A DNA stretch of 64,000 bases from Roseisolibacter agri (GTDB taxonomy: Bacteria > Gemmatimonadota > Gemmatimonadetes > Gemmatimonadales > Gemmatimonadaceae). The notes beneath the pieces are model-generated. The model had not been told where the DNA came from. It made no database searches and was given only the letters and a program-made list of their open reading frames with translations. This document shows, piece by piece, positions 17,231-26,581 of the stretch. Each line of letters opens with the position of its first letter. Positions within the stretch are counted from its first letter, which is position 1. Location of the stretch: positions 1,033,815 through 1,097,814 of the forward strand of contig NZ_BRXS01000001.1 of the NCBI RefSeq assembly GCF_030159095.1, read 5' to 3'. The translations under genes and the position numbers were made by a program.

Positions 17231-17701
17231 TCAGGCGCGCCGGCGCCGCCGGGCCTCCGCCGCGTCGTCCAGCCGCAGCCGCGGCTTCCCGCCGTCGTCG
17301 CCGTCGCCCTCGGCGCCCTGCGCGGCGGGAGCCGTCGCGGGCGTCCCCGGGCCGCGCTGCCGGCGGCGGAAGGGGACCAGATCCTGGCCCAGCACCACCA
17401 GCGCGCGCGTGGCCACCGTGCTCGCCAGCGGCTCGGGGATCCCCATCACGCGGATGTAGGTGTCGATCGCCCGGTCGAAGGGCAGGTCCTCCGCCAGCGT
17501 GTCCATGAACATCAGCGCGTTGTCCACGTGCGCGCGGACGATGGACTCCTCGGCCCGGGCCTGCGCCAGCCGCAGGCGGCGCTCGGCGGCCGGCGGCAGC
17601 TTGCGGGAGAAGATCGCTTCCGGGAAGAGCTTGCCGAGCATGCGGGGACTGGTGGGCGACCGGGCGATGCGCGAGCCGGCGACGTGCGCCGGCCGGGCCA
17701 C
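17231..17701 (-). CDS. Hypothetical basic protein with disordered C-terminus
   Basis: 156 residues from GTG 17701. The middle part (KLPPAAERRLRLAQARAEE, HVDNALMFMDTLAEDLPFDRAIDTYIRVMG, PLASTVATRALVVLGQDL) is helical and looks conserved; the last ~45 residues are Arg/Pro/Gly-rich and disordered. No membrane segment. No family recognised. A TATCTT box (17706..17711, minus) lies 4 bases before this GTG, which suggests a leaderless start; ATG 17641 is a shorter alternative and TTG 17707 a longer one. It lies downstream of the acs terminator and convergent with family A repeat 1. Confidence 0.6.
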   Translation of the reverse strand: MARPAHVAGSRIARSPTSPRMLGKLFPEAIFSRKLPPAAERRLRLAQARAEESIVRAHVDNALMFMDTLAEDLPFDRAIDTYIRVMGIPEPLASTVATRALVVLGQDLVPFRRRQRGPGTPATAPAAQGAEGDGDDGGKPRLRLDDAAEARRRRRA

Positions 17702-17755
17702 CGTCAAGATACACTGGCCGGCCGGTCAGGGGGCACGAGCCGTACCAGACAGGGA

Positions 17756-17787
17756 CGCCCCCCGGTGACCGTGGTCACCGGGGGGCG
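17756..17787. terminator. Terminator of acetyl-CoA synthetase gene
   Basis: A perfect 15-bp inverted repeat (17756..17770 with 17773..17787) starting CGCCCCCCGGTGACC. It lies 26 bases after the acs stop on the minus strand and before the next gene on that strand. Confidence 0.75.
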
Positions 17788-17813
17788 CGAGCCGGCCAGG
17801 AACGGACGGGCCG

Positions 17814-19793
17814 TCAGCTCTCCTGCGCCTCGTACTGGTCCTTCAGCGACGCCACCACGCCCGGGTCGGCCAGCGTCGTCGTGTCGCCCAGCGCGCGCCC
17901 CTCGGCGATGTCGCGCAGCAGGCGGCGCATGATCTTGCCCGAGCGTGTCTTCGGGAGGTCGGCGCTGAACAGGATGTCGTCCGGTCGCGCGATCGGGCCG
18001 ATCTTCTCGGCCACGTGGTCGCGCAGCTCGTCGCGCAGCGCGCCGCTGGGCGCGTGCCCGGCCCGCAGCGTGACGAAGGCCGCGATCGCCTGGCCCTTCA
18101 GCTCGTGCGCCTTGCCCACCACGGCGGCCTCCGCGACCGCCGGATGGTCCACGAGCGCGCTCTCGACCTCCATCGTGCCGATGCGGTGGCCGGCGACGTT
18201 CAGCACGTCGTCCACGCGCCCGAGGATCCAGTAGTAGCCGTCCTCGTCGCGCTTGGCGCCGTCGCCCGCGAAGTAGAGGTCCGGGCGCCCCGGCCACTTC
18301 GAGAAGTAGGTGTCGACGAAGCGCTGATCGTCGCCCCAGATGGTGCGCAGCATCGACGGCCACGGGCGCGTGAGCGCGAGCAGGCCGCCGCCCACCTCGA
18401 TCTCCTGGCCGGCCGAGTCCAGCAGCGCGGCCGAGACACCGGGGAAGGGGACCGTCGCGGAGCCGGGCTTGGTGGCCGTGGCGCCCGGCAGCGGCGTGAT
18501 CATGATCGCGCCCGTCTCGGTCTGCCACCACGTGTCCACGATCGGGCAGCGTCCGTGGCCGATGTGCTCGTGGTACCACATCCACGCCTCGGGGTTGATC
18601 GGCTCGCCCACGGAGCCGAGGAGGCGCAGGCGCGACAGGTCGTAGCGCGCGGGGAACTCGGGGCCCCACTTCATGAACGCGCGGATCGCCGTCGGCGCCG
18701 TGTAGAAGATGGTGACGCCGTAGCGCTCGCAGATCGCCCAGAAGCGGTCCTTCTCCGGCCAGTCGGGCGCGCCCTCGTAGAGCACGCAGGTCGCGCCGTT
18801 CGCCAGCGGCCCGTACACGATGTACGAGTGCCCGGTGACCCAGCCGATGTCCGCCGTGCACCAGTAGACGTCCTCCTCCTTGAGGTCGAAGACGTACTTC
18901 GTCGTCGCCGCCGCGGCGGTGAGGTAGCCGCCCGTCGAGTGCACGATCCCCTTCGGCTTTCCCGTCGTGCCCGACGTGTAGAGGACGAAGAGCAGGTCCT
19001 CGGCGCTCATCTCCTCGGGCGCGCGGTAGAAGCCGCCGTCGGCGTTGCGCGCCTCGCGCATGAGGCGGTGCCACCAGTGGTCGCGCCCCTCCTTGATCTC
19101 GGTGAACGCCGCGTCGCCCGGCGCGCCGGCGCGCCGCTGCACGACGACCACGTGCTCGATCGACGGGCACTCGGCGAGCGCCTTGTCGGCGTTGCGCTTG
19201 AGCGGGATCACCTGGCCGCGGCGGTAGGAGCCGTCGGCCGTGATCAGCACCTTGCACTGCGAGTCGTTGATGCGGTCGCGCAGCGACTCCGGGCTGAACC
19301 CGCCGAAGACGACCGAGTGGATCGCGCCCACGCGCGCGCACGCGAGCATCGCGATCACCGCCTCGGGGATCATCGGCAGGTAGATCGCGACGCGGTCGCC
19401 CTTCTTCACGCCCAGCCGGTCGAGCACGAGCGCGAACTGGTTGACCTTCCGGTAGAGGTCCCAGTAGGTCAGCGTGCGCTGGTCGCCCGGCTCGCCCTCG
19501 AAGATCAGCGCCGCCTTGTTGCGCCGCGGCCCCTCGACGTGCCGGTCGAGGCAGTTGACGCTCGCGTTCAGCGTGCCGTCGGCGAACCACTGCGCGTGCG
19601 GCGGCGTCCAGTCGAGCGTGCGCGTGAACGGCTTGATCCACGTCAGCTCGCGCGCCATCCGGGCCCAGAAGGCGTCGGGGTCGGCCGCGCCCTCGCGGTG
19701 CAGCGCGTCGTCGCCGACGAGCGCGTCCCGGCGGAAGGACTCGGGGGGCGGGAAGGAGCGCTCCTCGCGGAGGAGGACGTCGAGATCGCTCAT
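17814..19793 (-). CDS. acs: Acetyl-CoA synthetase (AMP-forming)
   Basis: 659 residues, the normal Acs length. It turns acetate, ATP and CoA into acetyl-CoA, AMP and PPi in the cytoplasm. Visible: the [13 protein letters not shown]-terminal block, [14 protein letters not shown], the P-loop [69 protein letters not shown] and the C-terminal [11 protein letters not shown] with the Lys that is acetylated to switch Acs off. Divergent from an MHS-type transporter, which may supply acetate or another acid. An inorganic pyrophosphatase gene 9 kb away would remove the PPi. TAATCT at 19853..19858 is a possible -10. Confidence 0.97.
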   Translation of the reverse strand: MSDLDVLLREERSFPPPESFRRDALVGDDALHREGAADPDAFWARMARELTWIKPFTRTLDWTPPHAQWFADGTLNASVNCLDRHVEGPRRNKAALIFEGEPGDQRTLTYWDLYRKVNQFALVLDRLGVKKGDRVAIYLPMIPEAVIAMLACARVGAIHSVVFGGFSPESLRDRINDSQCKVLITADGSYRRGQVIPLKRNADKALAECPSIEHVVVVQRRAGAPGDAAFTEIKEGRDHWWHRLMREARNADGGFYRAPEEMSAEDLLFVLYTSGTTGKPKGIVHSTGGYLTAAAATTKYVFDLKEEDVYWCTADIGWVTGHSYIVYGPLANGATCVLYEGAPDWPEKDRFWAICERYGVTIFYTAPTAIRAFMKWGPEFPARYDLSRLRLLGSVGEPINPEAWMWYHEHIGHGRCPIVDTWWQTETGAIMITPLPGATATKPGSATVPFPGVSAALLDSAGQEIEVGGGLLALTRPWPSMLRTIWGDDQRFVDTYFSKWPGRPDLYFAGDGAKRDEDGYYWILGRVDDVLNVAGHRIGTMEVESALVDHPAVAEAAVVGKAHELKGQAIAAFVTLRAGHAPSGALRDELRDHVAEKIGPIARPDDILFSADLPKTRSGKIMRRLLRDIAEGRALGDTTTLADPGVVASLKDQYEAQES

Positions 19794-19852
19794 GGCGCGT
19801 TGCGGCGAATTGCGGGGCGGGAGAGGGGTGCGCAACGGTGCGCACGCGCGGA

Positions 19853-19858
19853 AGATTA
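19853..19858 (-). promoter_or_regulatory. Possible acs -10 box in divergent region
   Basis: TAATCT on the minus strand, 60 bases before the acs ATG, within the 117-base gap between acs and the transporter. No matching -35 and no Shine-Dalgarno sequence before either start. The region also holds GGTGCGC-type short repeats. Confidence 0.3.
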
Positions 19859-19910
19859 CCCCGCGCCCCGTCCCGTCTCCACCCTGCCTCCACCCTGCCG
19901 CCCGACCCCC

Positions 19911-21575
19911 GTGGCCCACCCCGCGTCCGCGTCGCCCGATCGCCCCACCGCCGTCCGCACGCTCGCGCCGGGCGAGGTGCGCGGCGTCATCTTCGCGTCG
20001 TCGCTCGGCACCGTCTTCGAGTGGTACGACTTCTACCTGTACGGATCGCTGGCGGCGATCATCTCGAAGCAGTTCTTCTCGGGCGTGAACCCCACGGCGG
20101 CGTTCATCTTCGCGCTGATGGCGTTCGCCGCGGGCTTCGCCGTGCGCCCCTTCGGCGCGCTCGTGTTCGGGCGGCTGGGCGACCTGGTGGGGCGGAAGTA
20201 CACGTTCCTGGTCACGATCCTCATCATGGGCCTCTCGACGTTCGTCGTCGGCGTGCTGCCCTCGTACGCGAGCATCGGCATCCTGGCGCCGGTGATCCTC
20301 GTCGCCCTGCGCCTGCTGCAGGGGCTCGCGCTCGGCGGCGAGTACGGCGGCGCCGCGACGTACGTGGCGGAGCACGCGCCGCCGGGGAAGCGCGGGCTCT
20401 ACACCGCGTGGATCCAGACGACGGCGACGCTCGGCCTCTTCCTCTCGCTGCTCGTGATCCTGGCCTGCCGCGTGGCGCTCGGCACCGCGGCGTTCGAGGC
20501 GTGGGGGTGGCGCATCCCGTTCCTCGTGTCGCTGGCGCTGCTCGGCGTCTCGGTGTGGATCCGCGTGCGGTTGAACGAGTCGCCGCTGTTCGCCGCGATG
20601 AAGGCGGAGGGGAAGACGTCGAAGGCGCCGATCGCCGAGTCGTTCGGCAACTGGGCCAACCTGCGCATCGTGCTGATCGCGCTGTTCGGTCTCGTGGTGG
20701 GGCAGGCGGTGGTGTGGTACACGGGGCAGTTCTACGCGCTCTTCTTCCTCACGCAGCTGCTGAAGGTGGACGCGCAGACGGCCAACCTCCTGGTCGCCGC
20801 GGCGCTGCTCCTGGGCACGCCGTTCTTCCTCGTGATGGGCGCGCTGTCGGACCGCATCGGGCGCAAGCCGGTGATCCTCGCCGGCTGCGCGCTCGCGGCG
20901 CTGACGTACTTCCCGCTCTTCCGCGCGCTCACGCACTACGCGAACCCCGCGCTGGAGCACGCGCAGGCGGCGGCGCCGGTGACCGTCGTCGCCGATCCCG
21001 CCGAGTGCACCTTCCAGTTCAATCCCGTCGGGACGAGCAGGTTCACGTCGAGCTGCGACGTGGCGAAGGCCGCGCTGGTGAAGGCCGGCGTCCCGTACGC
21101 GAACGTCGCCGCGCCGGCGGGCACCACGGCGCAGGTGCGCGTGGGCACGACGGCGATCCCCGCCTACGACGCGAGCGCGAGCGACGCGGCGGCGCAGGGG
21201 CCGACGTTCGAGCGCACGCTCGGCGGCGCGCTCGCGAGCGCCGGCTATCCCGCCGCGGCCGACCCCGCGCGCATCAACCACGCGATGGTGGTCGCGGTGC
21301 TGTTCGTCCTCGTGCTGTTCGTGACGATGGTCTACGGCCCGATCGCGGCGATGCTGGTGGAGCTCTTCCCCACGCGCATCCGCTACACGTCGATGTCGCT
21401 GCCATACCACATCGGCAACGGCTGGTTCGGCGGCTTCCTGCCCACGACGGCGTTCGCGATCGTCGCGGCCACGGGCGACATCTACGCGGGGCTCTGGTAC
21501 CCGATCGTCATCGCCGCGCTCACGGTGGTCGTGGGCGCGCTGCTGGTGCGCGAGACGAAGGACGTCGACATCTGA
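19911..21575 (+). CDS. Major facilitator transporter, metabolite:H+ symporter (MHS) type
   Basis: 554 residues from GTG 19911. The N-terminal half is a clear MHS/MFS protein: [19 protein letters not shown], the loop 2-3 motif [13 protein letters not shown], and [21 protein letters not shown]. The repeat loop signature [13 protein letters not shown] is in the second half. Odd: between two late helices there is an extra soluble stretch of ~100 residues (about 345-450, including CTFQFNPVG and a second Cys) that is probably periplasmic and not usual in the family. MHS proteins import organic acids, proline or betaine with protons; placement opposite acs suggests a carboxylate. No ATG near the start, so GTG is used. 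Confidence 0.85.
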   Translation: MAHPASASPDRPTAVRTLAPGEVRGVIFASSLGTVFEWYDFYLYGSLAAIISKQFFSGVNPTAAFIFALMAFAAGFAVRPFGALVFGRLGDLVGRKYTFLVTILIMGLSTFVVGVLPSYASIGILAPVILVALRLLQGLALGGEYGGAATYVAEHAPPGKRGLYTAWIQTTATLGLFLSLLVILACRVALGTAAFEAWGWRIPFLVSLALLGVSVWIRVRLNESPLFAAMKAEGKTSKAPIAESFGNWANLRIVLIALFGLVVGQAVVWYTGQFYALFFLTQLLKVDAQTANLLVAAALLLGTPFFLVMGALSDRIGRKPVILAGCALAALTYFPLFRALTHYANPALEHAQAAAPVTVVADPAECTFQFNPVGTSRFTSSCDVAKAALVKAGVPYANVAAPAGTTAQVRVGTTAIPAYDASASDAAAQGPTFERTLGGALASAGYPAAADPARINHAMVVAVLFVLVLFVTMVYGPIAAMLVELFPTRIRYTSMSLPYHIGNGWFGGFLPTTAFAIVAATGDIYAGLWYPIVIAALTVVVGALLVRETKDVDI

Positions 21576-21595
21576 GGGCCTGTGAAGGCGGTCGC

Positions 21596-21617
21596 CGCCG
21601 GTGCTACGGCACCGGCG
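21596..21617. terminator. Bidirectional hairpin between convergent genes
   Basis: A 9-bp stem CGCCGGTGC / GCACCGGCG with a TACG tetraloop, partly inside the last codons of the minus-strand gene. It is 20 bases after the transporter stop. Confidence 0.5.
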
Positions 21618-23211
21618 CGCCCGTCGCCGCTCGCGCGAGCGCATCGTGCACGATCCGCCCGCCGACGACGGTGAGCACGCTCGTGGTCGCGGGGAGCGCC
21701 GCCGGCGGCACGGTGAACACGTCCTGCGACAGCACGGCGAGGTCGGCGAGCATCCCGGGCGCGAGGGTCCCCTTCTCGCGCTCCATCCCCTCCGCGTACG
21801 CGGAGCCGCGCGTCAGGATCGTCACCGCCTCCTCGCGCGAGACGGCCTCGCCCGGGCGTGCCGGCGCCGTGACGGCGACGAGCATGTCGACGAACGGGTT
21901 GGGCAGCCCGTCGGAGCCGTAGCCGGTCACGATCCCGGCGGCGCGCCAGCTGCGCAGCGAGGCGCTCGTGCGCGGCTGCGCGACGACGATCCCCAACCGC
22001 GCGGCGCGCGGGACGAAGTCGCCGCCGAGCCGGCTCGCGTGCTCGAGGCGCAGCCGCCGGCGGCGCCACTCGGAGTCGGGCGCCATCCGCTCCATCTCCG
22101 ACAGCACGAGCGCGAGGCTGCTGTCGCCGACGACGTGCAGCATCGTCTGGTCGCCGCCGCGCAGCGCGTCGCGCAGGATGGCGCGCACCGTGTCGAGCGG
22201 GAAGTTGAGGCGCCCGTACCATCCCGGTCGGCCCGGGTACGGCGTGCGATTGAGCGCGCCCTGCTCGATCGGCGTGCCGTCGAGCACGTACTTCACCCCG
22301 GAGACGCGGACGCGCGGCGCGGGCGTCGCGTTCACCGCGCGCCATTCCGCGACGTGGCGCCCGCCCGCACCGGCCATCGGCCAGCGCACGACCCGCACGC
22401 GCTGCGGCAGCCGCGCGGCGCGCAGGACGCGCAGCGTCTGCGCCGGCGCGAACGCATCCGCCATGTCCTGCACGCTCGTCACGCCCCAGCCCAGGCGCTG
22501 CTCGGCCTCGCGGCGCAGCGCGCGCACGACGTCGGCGTCCGGGAGCGACGCGTTCGCGCGCCGGAACACCGCCCACCCCGCGTACTCGCCCAGGGAGCCC
22601 GTGAGCCGCCCCGAGGCGTCGCGCTCGTACGTGCCGCCCAGCGGATCCGCGGCGCGGTCGGCGATGCCCGCGGCGCGCAGGGCGGCGGAGTTCACGAGCA
22701 TCCCGTGCCCCCAAGGCGCGCGCAGGAGCACCGGATGCCGCGGCGCCGCCGCATCCAGCGCCGCGCGTCGGGCGGTGGAGTCGCCCAGCATGCGCGTGCC
22801 GATGGCGCCGCGGATCCACGTGCCGGGGGGCGTGCGCGCGGCCACCGCGCGCACCGAGTCGAGCACCTCCGGCAGGGCGGGACCGGCGAGCGACGTGTCG
22901 GCGGTCGAGAACGACGCGTCGAAGGCGACGCCGAGGTGCGTGTGCGTGTCGTTGATGCCGGGGATGACCACGCGCCCGCCGAGCGCGATCTCGCGCGTGG
23001 CGCGGCCGGCCATCCGGCGCACCTCCGCCGTCGTCCCGACGGCGACGATCCGCTCGCCGCGGATGGCGACCGCCTCCGCCCACGGCCGCGTGGAGTCGGC
23101 CGTGAAGATCCGGCCCCCGGTCAGGACGAGGTCGGGCGGCGGCGACGCCTGGGCGCCCAGGAGGGCGGGGACGAGGGCCGAGCAGAGCGCGACGAGGCGG
23201 CGCAGCGACAT
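21604..23211 (-). CDS. Exported amidohydrolase, YtcJ-like (amidohydrolase 3)
   Basis: 535 residues with a signal peptide ([19 protein letters not shown]). The metal-dependent hydrolase barrel shows HxH in DTHTHL, a candidate carboxylated Lys in VKYVLDGT, then [13 protein letters not shown] and [10 protein letters not shown] with the metal Asp, as in YtcJ-type enzymes, and the flanking composite beta-sandwich ([30 protein letters not shown] at the start). Members hydrolyse amide or carbamate bonds of small molecules; substrate unknown. Located in periplasm by inference. Convergent with the transporter and not obviously linked to it. Confidence 0.88.
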   Translation of the reverse strand: MSLRRLVALCSALVPALLGAQASPPPDLVLTGGRIFTADSTRPWAEAVAIRGERIVAVGTTAEVRRMAGRATREIALGGRVVIPGINDTHTHLGVAFDASFSTADTSLAGPALPEVLDSVRAVAARTPPGTWIRGAIGTRMLGDSTARRAALDAAAPRHPVLLRAPWGHGMLVNSAALRAAGIADRAADPLGGTYERDASGRLTGSLGEYAGWAVFRRANASLPDADVVRALRREAEQRLGWGVTSVQDMADAFAPAQTLRVLRAARLPQRVRVVRWPMAGAGGRHVAEWRAVNATPAPRVRVSGVKYVLDGTPIEQGALNRTPYPGRPGWYGRLNFPLDTVRAILRDALRGGDQTMLHVVGDSSLALVLSEMERMAPDSEWRRRRLRLEHASRLGGDFVPRAARLGIVVAQPRTSASLRSWRAAGIVTGYGSDGLPNPFVDMLVAVTAPARPGEAVSREEAVTILTRGSAYAEGMEREKGTLAPGMLADLAVLSQDVFTVPPAALPATTSVLTVVGGRIVHDALARAATGAPVP

Positions 23212-23314
23212 GGGCAGACGGGGGCTGTGAGAGAGCGGCGAGACTGGGCCGCGTGCTCGTGACCGTCAAGGCCGCCGGCGGCAACTGCGGGTGCCGGCGC
23301 CTCCCGGCCGGCGC

Positions 23315-23362
23315 TAGCATTCGGGCGTGTCGTCCCGCGCCTCGCTCCGGGGCGTCCGCTGA
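23315..23362 (+). promoter_or_regulatory. Promoter and 11-codon leaderless leader ORF before ccmA
   Basis: TAGCAT (23315..23320) lies 6 bases before a GTG (23327) that opens an 11-codon frame reading VSSRASLRGVR and stopping at 23360..23362. The stop overlaps a CTG (23359) in the ccmA frame as CTGA. This looks like a leaderless leader peptide translationally coupled to ccmA, or a frameshift (natural or sequencing) joining the GTG to ccmA. Confidence 0.4.
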
Positions 23363-24117
23363 CCGCGGCCGCCTCCCCTCCGCACCACGCCGCCGCCTCG
23401 GATCCGGTCCTCGCGCCCGCCCTCGAGGCGGTCGCGCTGCGTCGTGCCTTCGGCCCGCGCCGCGCGGTGGACGGCGTCACCCTGGCGATCGCGGGCGGCG
23501 ACTGCCTGGCGCTCTTCGGCCCCAATGGGGCGGGGAAGACGACGCTGCTGCGGATGCTCGCCGGGCTGCTCTCGCCGAGCGCGGGCGAGGCGCGCGTGGG
23601 CGGCCAGCCGATCGCGCGCGATCCCGAGGTGCGCGCGCGCGTGGGGCTCATCAGCCACCACGCGATGCTCTACGCCGCGTTGACCGCGCAGGAGAACGTG
23701 GCGTTCGCGGCGCGGCTGTACGGCCTGCCCGACCCCGAGGGCGCGGCGCGCGAGGCGCTGGCGCGCATGCGCGTCCTCGACCGCGCGGACACGCCGGTGC
23801 GGCGCCTGAGCCGCGGGCTGCAGCAGCGCGTCTCGATCGCGCGCGCGATGGTGCACGAGCCGCGCGTGGTGCTGCTGGACGAGCCGTTCACGGGGCTCGA
23901 CGAGGCGGGCGCGCGGGCGCTGACGGACGCGCTGACGACGCTCAAGGCGCACGGCGCCGCGCTGGTGCTGGTGACGCACAACCTCACCGAGGGCCTCGCG
24001 CTCGGCACGCACGTCGCCGTGATGCAGGCCGGCCGGCTGGTGCTGGAGCGCCCGCGCGCCGCAGTGGACGACGCCGCGTTCGCGGCCGAGTACCGCGCGC
24101 TGGTGACGGCGGGATGA
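23359..24117 (+). CDS. ccmA: Heme exporter ATP-binding protein CcmA
   Basis: 252 residues if CTG 23359 is the start. Walker A FGPNGAGKTTLL, signature LSRGLQQRVSIA, Walker B RVVLLDEPFTGLD and the VTHNLTEG switch His are all present. CcmA drives the CcmABCD complex that loads heme onto CcmE for cytochrome c maturation at the inner membrane. The start is uncertain: there is no ATG or GTG upstream in frame before the essential first strand (LEAVALRRAFGPRRAVDGVTL), and the GTG at 23467 would cut that strand off. The CTG overlaps the stop of a short leader ORF. It overlaps ccmB by 4 bases. Confidence 0.88.
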   Translation: MTAAASPPHHAAASDPVLAPALEAVALRRAFGPRRAVDGVTLAIAGGDCLALFGPNGAGKTTLLRMLAGLLSPSAGEARVGGQPIARDPEVRARVGLISHHAMLYAALTAQENVAFAARLYGLPDPEGAAREALARMRVLDRADTPVRRLSRGLQQRVSIARAMVHEPRVVLLDEPFTGLDEAGARALTDALTTLKAHGAALVLVTHNLTEGLALGTHVAVMQAGRLVLERPRAAVDDAAFAAEYRALVTAG

Positions 24118-24818
24118 GCGCGACGTCGTTTTCGCCGCCCGGCGTCCTGGCCACCGCGTGGCTCGTCGCCCGCAAGGATCTCGTCATCGAGTTCCGCACG
24201 CGCAGCGCGTTCCTCGCGGCACTGGTGTTCGCGCTGCTCGCGGTCGTGATCTTCCGCTTCTCGTGGGACCCGACGGCGGTCGCGGCGATCGACCTCGCGC
24301 CCGGCGTGCTCTGGGTGATCTTCGTGTTCAGCGGGCTGCTCGGCCTGCATCGCTCGTTCGGCGTGGAGCAGGCGGACCGCGCGATGGACGGGCTGCTCGC
24401 CGCGCCGGTGAGCCGCGAGGCGCTCTTCCTGGGCAAGGCGCTCGCGAACCTGCTGTTCGTCGCGGGCGTGCAGGGGATCGCGATCCCCGCGGTCGCGCTC
24501 TTCTACGACCTGCCGGTGGGCGGCGGCGTGCTCGCGGGCATCCTCACGGTCGCGGCGATGGCCGCGGTGGGGCTGGTCGCGGTGGGCACGCTGTTCAGCG
24601 CGATGACCGTGAACACGCGCCTGGCCGAGCTGCTGCTGCCGATGCTCGCGCTGCCGTTCTTCGTGCCGGTGGTGACGCCGGCGGCGATGGCGACGGCGCG
24701 CCTGCTGGCCGGCCGTCCCGTGGCCGAGATGGCCGGGCTGTTGAAAATGCTGGGGGCGTTCGACATGATCTTCGTCGTGGCCTGCACCCTGGCCTTCCCG
24801 TACACGCTCGAGGACTGA
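24114..24818 (+). CDS. ccmB: Heme exporter membrane protein CcmB
   Basis: 234 residues, ATG overlapping the ccmA stop (ATGA). Begins with the typical ARKDLVIEFRTRSAFLAALVFALLAV segment and has six hydrophobic helices; AAPVSREALFLGKALANLLF and LLLPMLALPFFVPVVTPAA are the conserved CcmB blocks. It is the permease half partnered with CcmA and CcmC in heme delivery to CcmE. Length and order fit the standard ccmABCD operon. Confidence 0.93.
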   Translation: MSATSFSPPGVLATAWLVARKDLVIEFRTRSAFLAALVFALLAVVIFRFSWDPTAVAAIDLAPGVLWVIFVFSGLLGLHRSFGVEQADRAMDGLLAAPVSREALFLGKALANLLFVAGVQGIAIPAVALFYDLPVGGGVLAGILTVAAMAAVGLVAVGTLFSAMTVNTRLAELLLPMLALPFFVPVVTPAAMATARLLAGRPVAEMAGLLKMLGAFDMIFVVACTLAFPYTLED

Positions 24819-24838
24819 GCCCGGGCGCGCGGACCCCT

Positions 24839-25609
24839 ATGACGAATCCCTCCCTCGCGGCGCCCCACGCCGCCGATCCCCATCGCCCCGGCGCGCCCGC
24901 GTCGCGCGGCGTACCATCCGATGCGCTGACGCTGCCGAAGGGCGGTCCCGACCTGCTGCTGGTCGGCGCGCTGCTGGCCGTGCTCGCGGTGCTGGTGCGC
25001 GCGATCTGGTTCACGCCGGTCGAGGCGATGCAGGGGCCGGCGCAGAAGATCTTCTACGTGCACGTGCCGGCCGCGGTGGTGGGCCTCTATCTCGGGCTGC
25101 CGGTGGTCGCGCTGTGCAGCGCGGTCTACCTCTGGCTGCGCGACGAGCGCGTGGACCGCGTGGCCGAGGCGGCGGCGGAGGTGAGCCTGGTCTTCCTGAG
25201 CGTCGTGCTGCTCACCGGGCCGCTGTGGGGCAAGCCGGTGTGGGGCACCTGGTGGACGTGGGACGCGCGCCTCACGCTGACGCTCTTCCTCTGGTTCGTG
25301 GTGCTCGGCTACCTCGTGATGCGCGGCGCGCTGGAAGACCGGCAGCAGCGCGCGCGCTTCTCCGCGGTGCTCGGCCTGCTGGCGGTGCTGCTGGTGCCGT
25401 TCATCCACCTGAGCGTGGTGCTGTTCCGCACCATGCATCCGCGCGCGATCGTGCTGAAGCCGAGCGCGCCCTCGCTGCCGCCCGAGATGCTGACGACGCT
25501 GCTGCTGGGCTTCGGCGCGACTACGCTGCTGTTCGTCGCACTGCTGCGCGCGCGCGTGCGCTACGGCGTGGAGCGCGAGCTGCTGGCGCTGCGCGGGGAG
25601 GAGGGCTGA
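24839..25609 (+). CDS. ccmC: Heme-handling protein CcmC
   Basis: 256 residues, six predicted helices. The Trp-rich WWD heme-binding loop is visible as WGTWWTWDARLT, with the flanking His ligands in FYVHVPAA and PFIHLSVV. CcmC presents heme to CcmE on the periplasmic side. A Pro-rich N-terminal tail of ~35 residues precedes the first helix and is longer than usual. It starts 20 bases after ccmB and overlaps ccmD by one base (TGATG). Confidence 0.94.
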   Translation: MTNPSLAAPHAADPHRPGAPASRGVPSDALTLPKGGPDLLLVGALLAVLAVLVRAIWFTPVEAMQGPAQKIFYVHVPAAVVGLYLGLPVVALCSAVYLWLRDERVDRVAEAAAEVSLVFLSVVLLTGPLWGKPVWGTWWTWDARLTLTLFLWFVVLGYLVMRGALEDRQQRARFSAVLGLLAVLLVPFIHLSVVLFRTMHPRAIVLKPSAPSLPPEMLTTLLLGFGATTLLFVALLRARVRYGVERELLALRGEEG

Positions 25610-25743
25610 TGCCGCCGGACAACGCGGGCTACTTCCACGCGGCGTACGTCGTCGTGGGCGCCGTGTACCTGGGCTACGCGCTGCTGCTGATGCGGCGGCG
25701 GGCGCGGGTGCGGCGGGCGCTGGAGCGCGGCACGGATCGCTGA
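25609..25743 (+). CDS. ccmD: CcmD, small subunit of the heme export complex
   Basis: 44 residues, too short for many gene callers. ATG shares its A with the ccmC stop. One transmembrane helix (AAYVVVGAVYLGYALLLM) preceded by NAGYFHAAY and followed by a strongly basic RRRARVRRALE tail, exactly the CcmD pattern. CcmD releases holo-CcmE from the CcmABC complex. It closes the ccm operon; no ccmE, ccmF or ccmH follow, so these lie elsewhere. A family A hairpin begins 23 bases later. Confidence 0.85.
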   Translation: MPPDNAGYFHAAYVVVGAVYLGYALLLMRRRARVRRALERGTDR

Positions 25744-25766
25744 GGCAGGAACTTGCGCGCCGGACC

Positions 25767-25911
25767 CGAACGGCAACGGCAGCAAGGATGAAAGTCTGAC
25801 CAGATCTGATAACGACGGATGGCTCCGCGTGGTGCGCGATTCCTCGCCACCACGCGGAGCCATGCGTCGTTATCAGACCTTATCCGATCTTATCCCTGCC
25901 AATACCGTTCG
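25767..25911. repeat. Family A extragenic hairpin, copy 2 (hairpin II only)
   Basis: Preceded by GCGCGCCGGACC, then arms CGAACGGCAACGGCAGCAAGG...GATAACGACGGATGGCTCC closing with the complement and ending CGTTCG 5 bases before the stop codon of the facing gene. About 65-bp imperfect stem around a CGCGATTCCTCG-type loop. Hairpin I of the family is absent here, so the two hairpins can exist separately. Confidence 0.85.
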
Positions 25912-25915
25912 CCAT

Positions 25916-26452
25916 TCAGGTCCCGCCAGTCGCGCGCCGCATCTCCGCCGCCGCGCGGACCCGCGCCGCGAACGCGCGCGCGGCCACCGGGTCGAACCGG
26001 TCGTGCCGGCCGTGCGCGCCCGTGACGTTGATGCGCGTGCCGTCGTGGCCGGTGAGGAGCACGTGGCCGGCCGCATCCACCTGCACGTCGGCGACCCGGC
26101 GCAGGTCGCAGCGCACCGCGCGGTCGGGCGCGGCGCGGCGGAAGTTGGCCAGGAAGCTCGCGACCAGGCGCGCGACGCGCGGCTGGCGGGCGGGCGCCGC
26201 ATACGTCTCGCGGGCGACCCCGTCGTCGGTGAGCTGCGCCACCACCGCGTCGCCGGTCAGCAGGAGCGCGGCGGCGCCGTCGCGGCTGACGAGCGTCTCG
26301 GTGGCCAGGTGCATCGGCAGCCGGGGGACCATCATCCACGCCGCGGCCTCCTCCGCCTCCTCGATCGGGAGGACGCTGGGCTGCGCGCCGAGGAGCGAGG
26401 CGGTGGTGGCGACGAGGGCGAGGGCCAGGGTGCAGCGGCGGGCGAGGCGCAT
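25916..26452 (-). CDS. Exported hypothetical protein
   Basis: 178 residues with a signal peptide (ARRCTLALALVATTASLLGAQ). The mature part reads as alternating strands (AALLLTGDAVVAQLTDDGVARETY, VADVQVDAAGHVLLTGHDGTRINVTG) that could be a small beta-rich domain, and contains a single Cys. I do not recognise a family. ATG 26452 chosen because it begins the signal peptide; the frame is open further upstream. Its stop abuts the family A hairpin that separates it from ccmD. Confidence 0.65.
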   Translation of the reverse strand: MRLARRCTLALALVATTASLLGAQPSVLPIEEAEEAAAWMMVPRLPMHLATETLVSRDGAAALLLTGDAVVAQLTDDGVARETYAAPARQPRVARLVASFLANFRRAAPDRAVRCDLRRVADVQVDAAGHVLLTGHDGTRINVTGAHGRHDRFDPVAARAFAARVRAAAEMRRATGGT

Positions 26453-26483
26453 GCGGACGGCTCCGGAAGGGCGACGGACAACG

Positions 26484-26504
26484 CTGCTGTCCATCAGACA
26501 GCAG
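26484..26504 (-). terminator. Hairpin downstream of HD hydrolase gene
   Basis: CTGCTGTC / GACAGCAG with a CATCA loop, lying 78 bases beyond the stop of the minus-strand HD gene and 32 bases before the next minus-strand start. Weak T content after it on the minus strand (GCGTTGTCC). Terminator or attenuator. Confidence 0.4.
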
Positions 26505-26581
26505 GACCCCCCGGAACGGTTGCGCGTCATCGCCGTGGAATCGCGCTCACGGGACGCTGACCTGGGCGTGACGAGGCGCGG

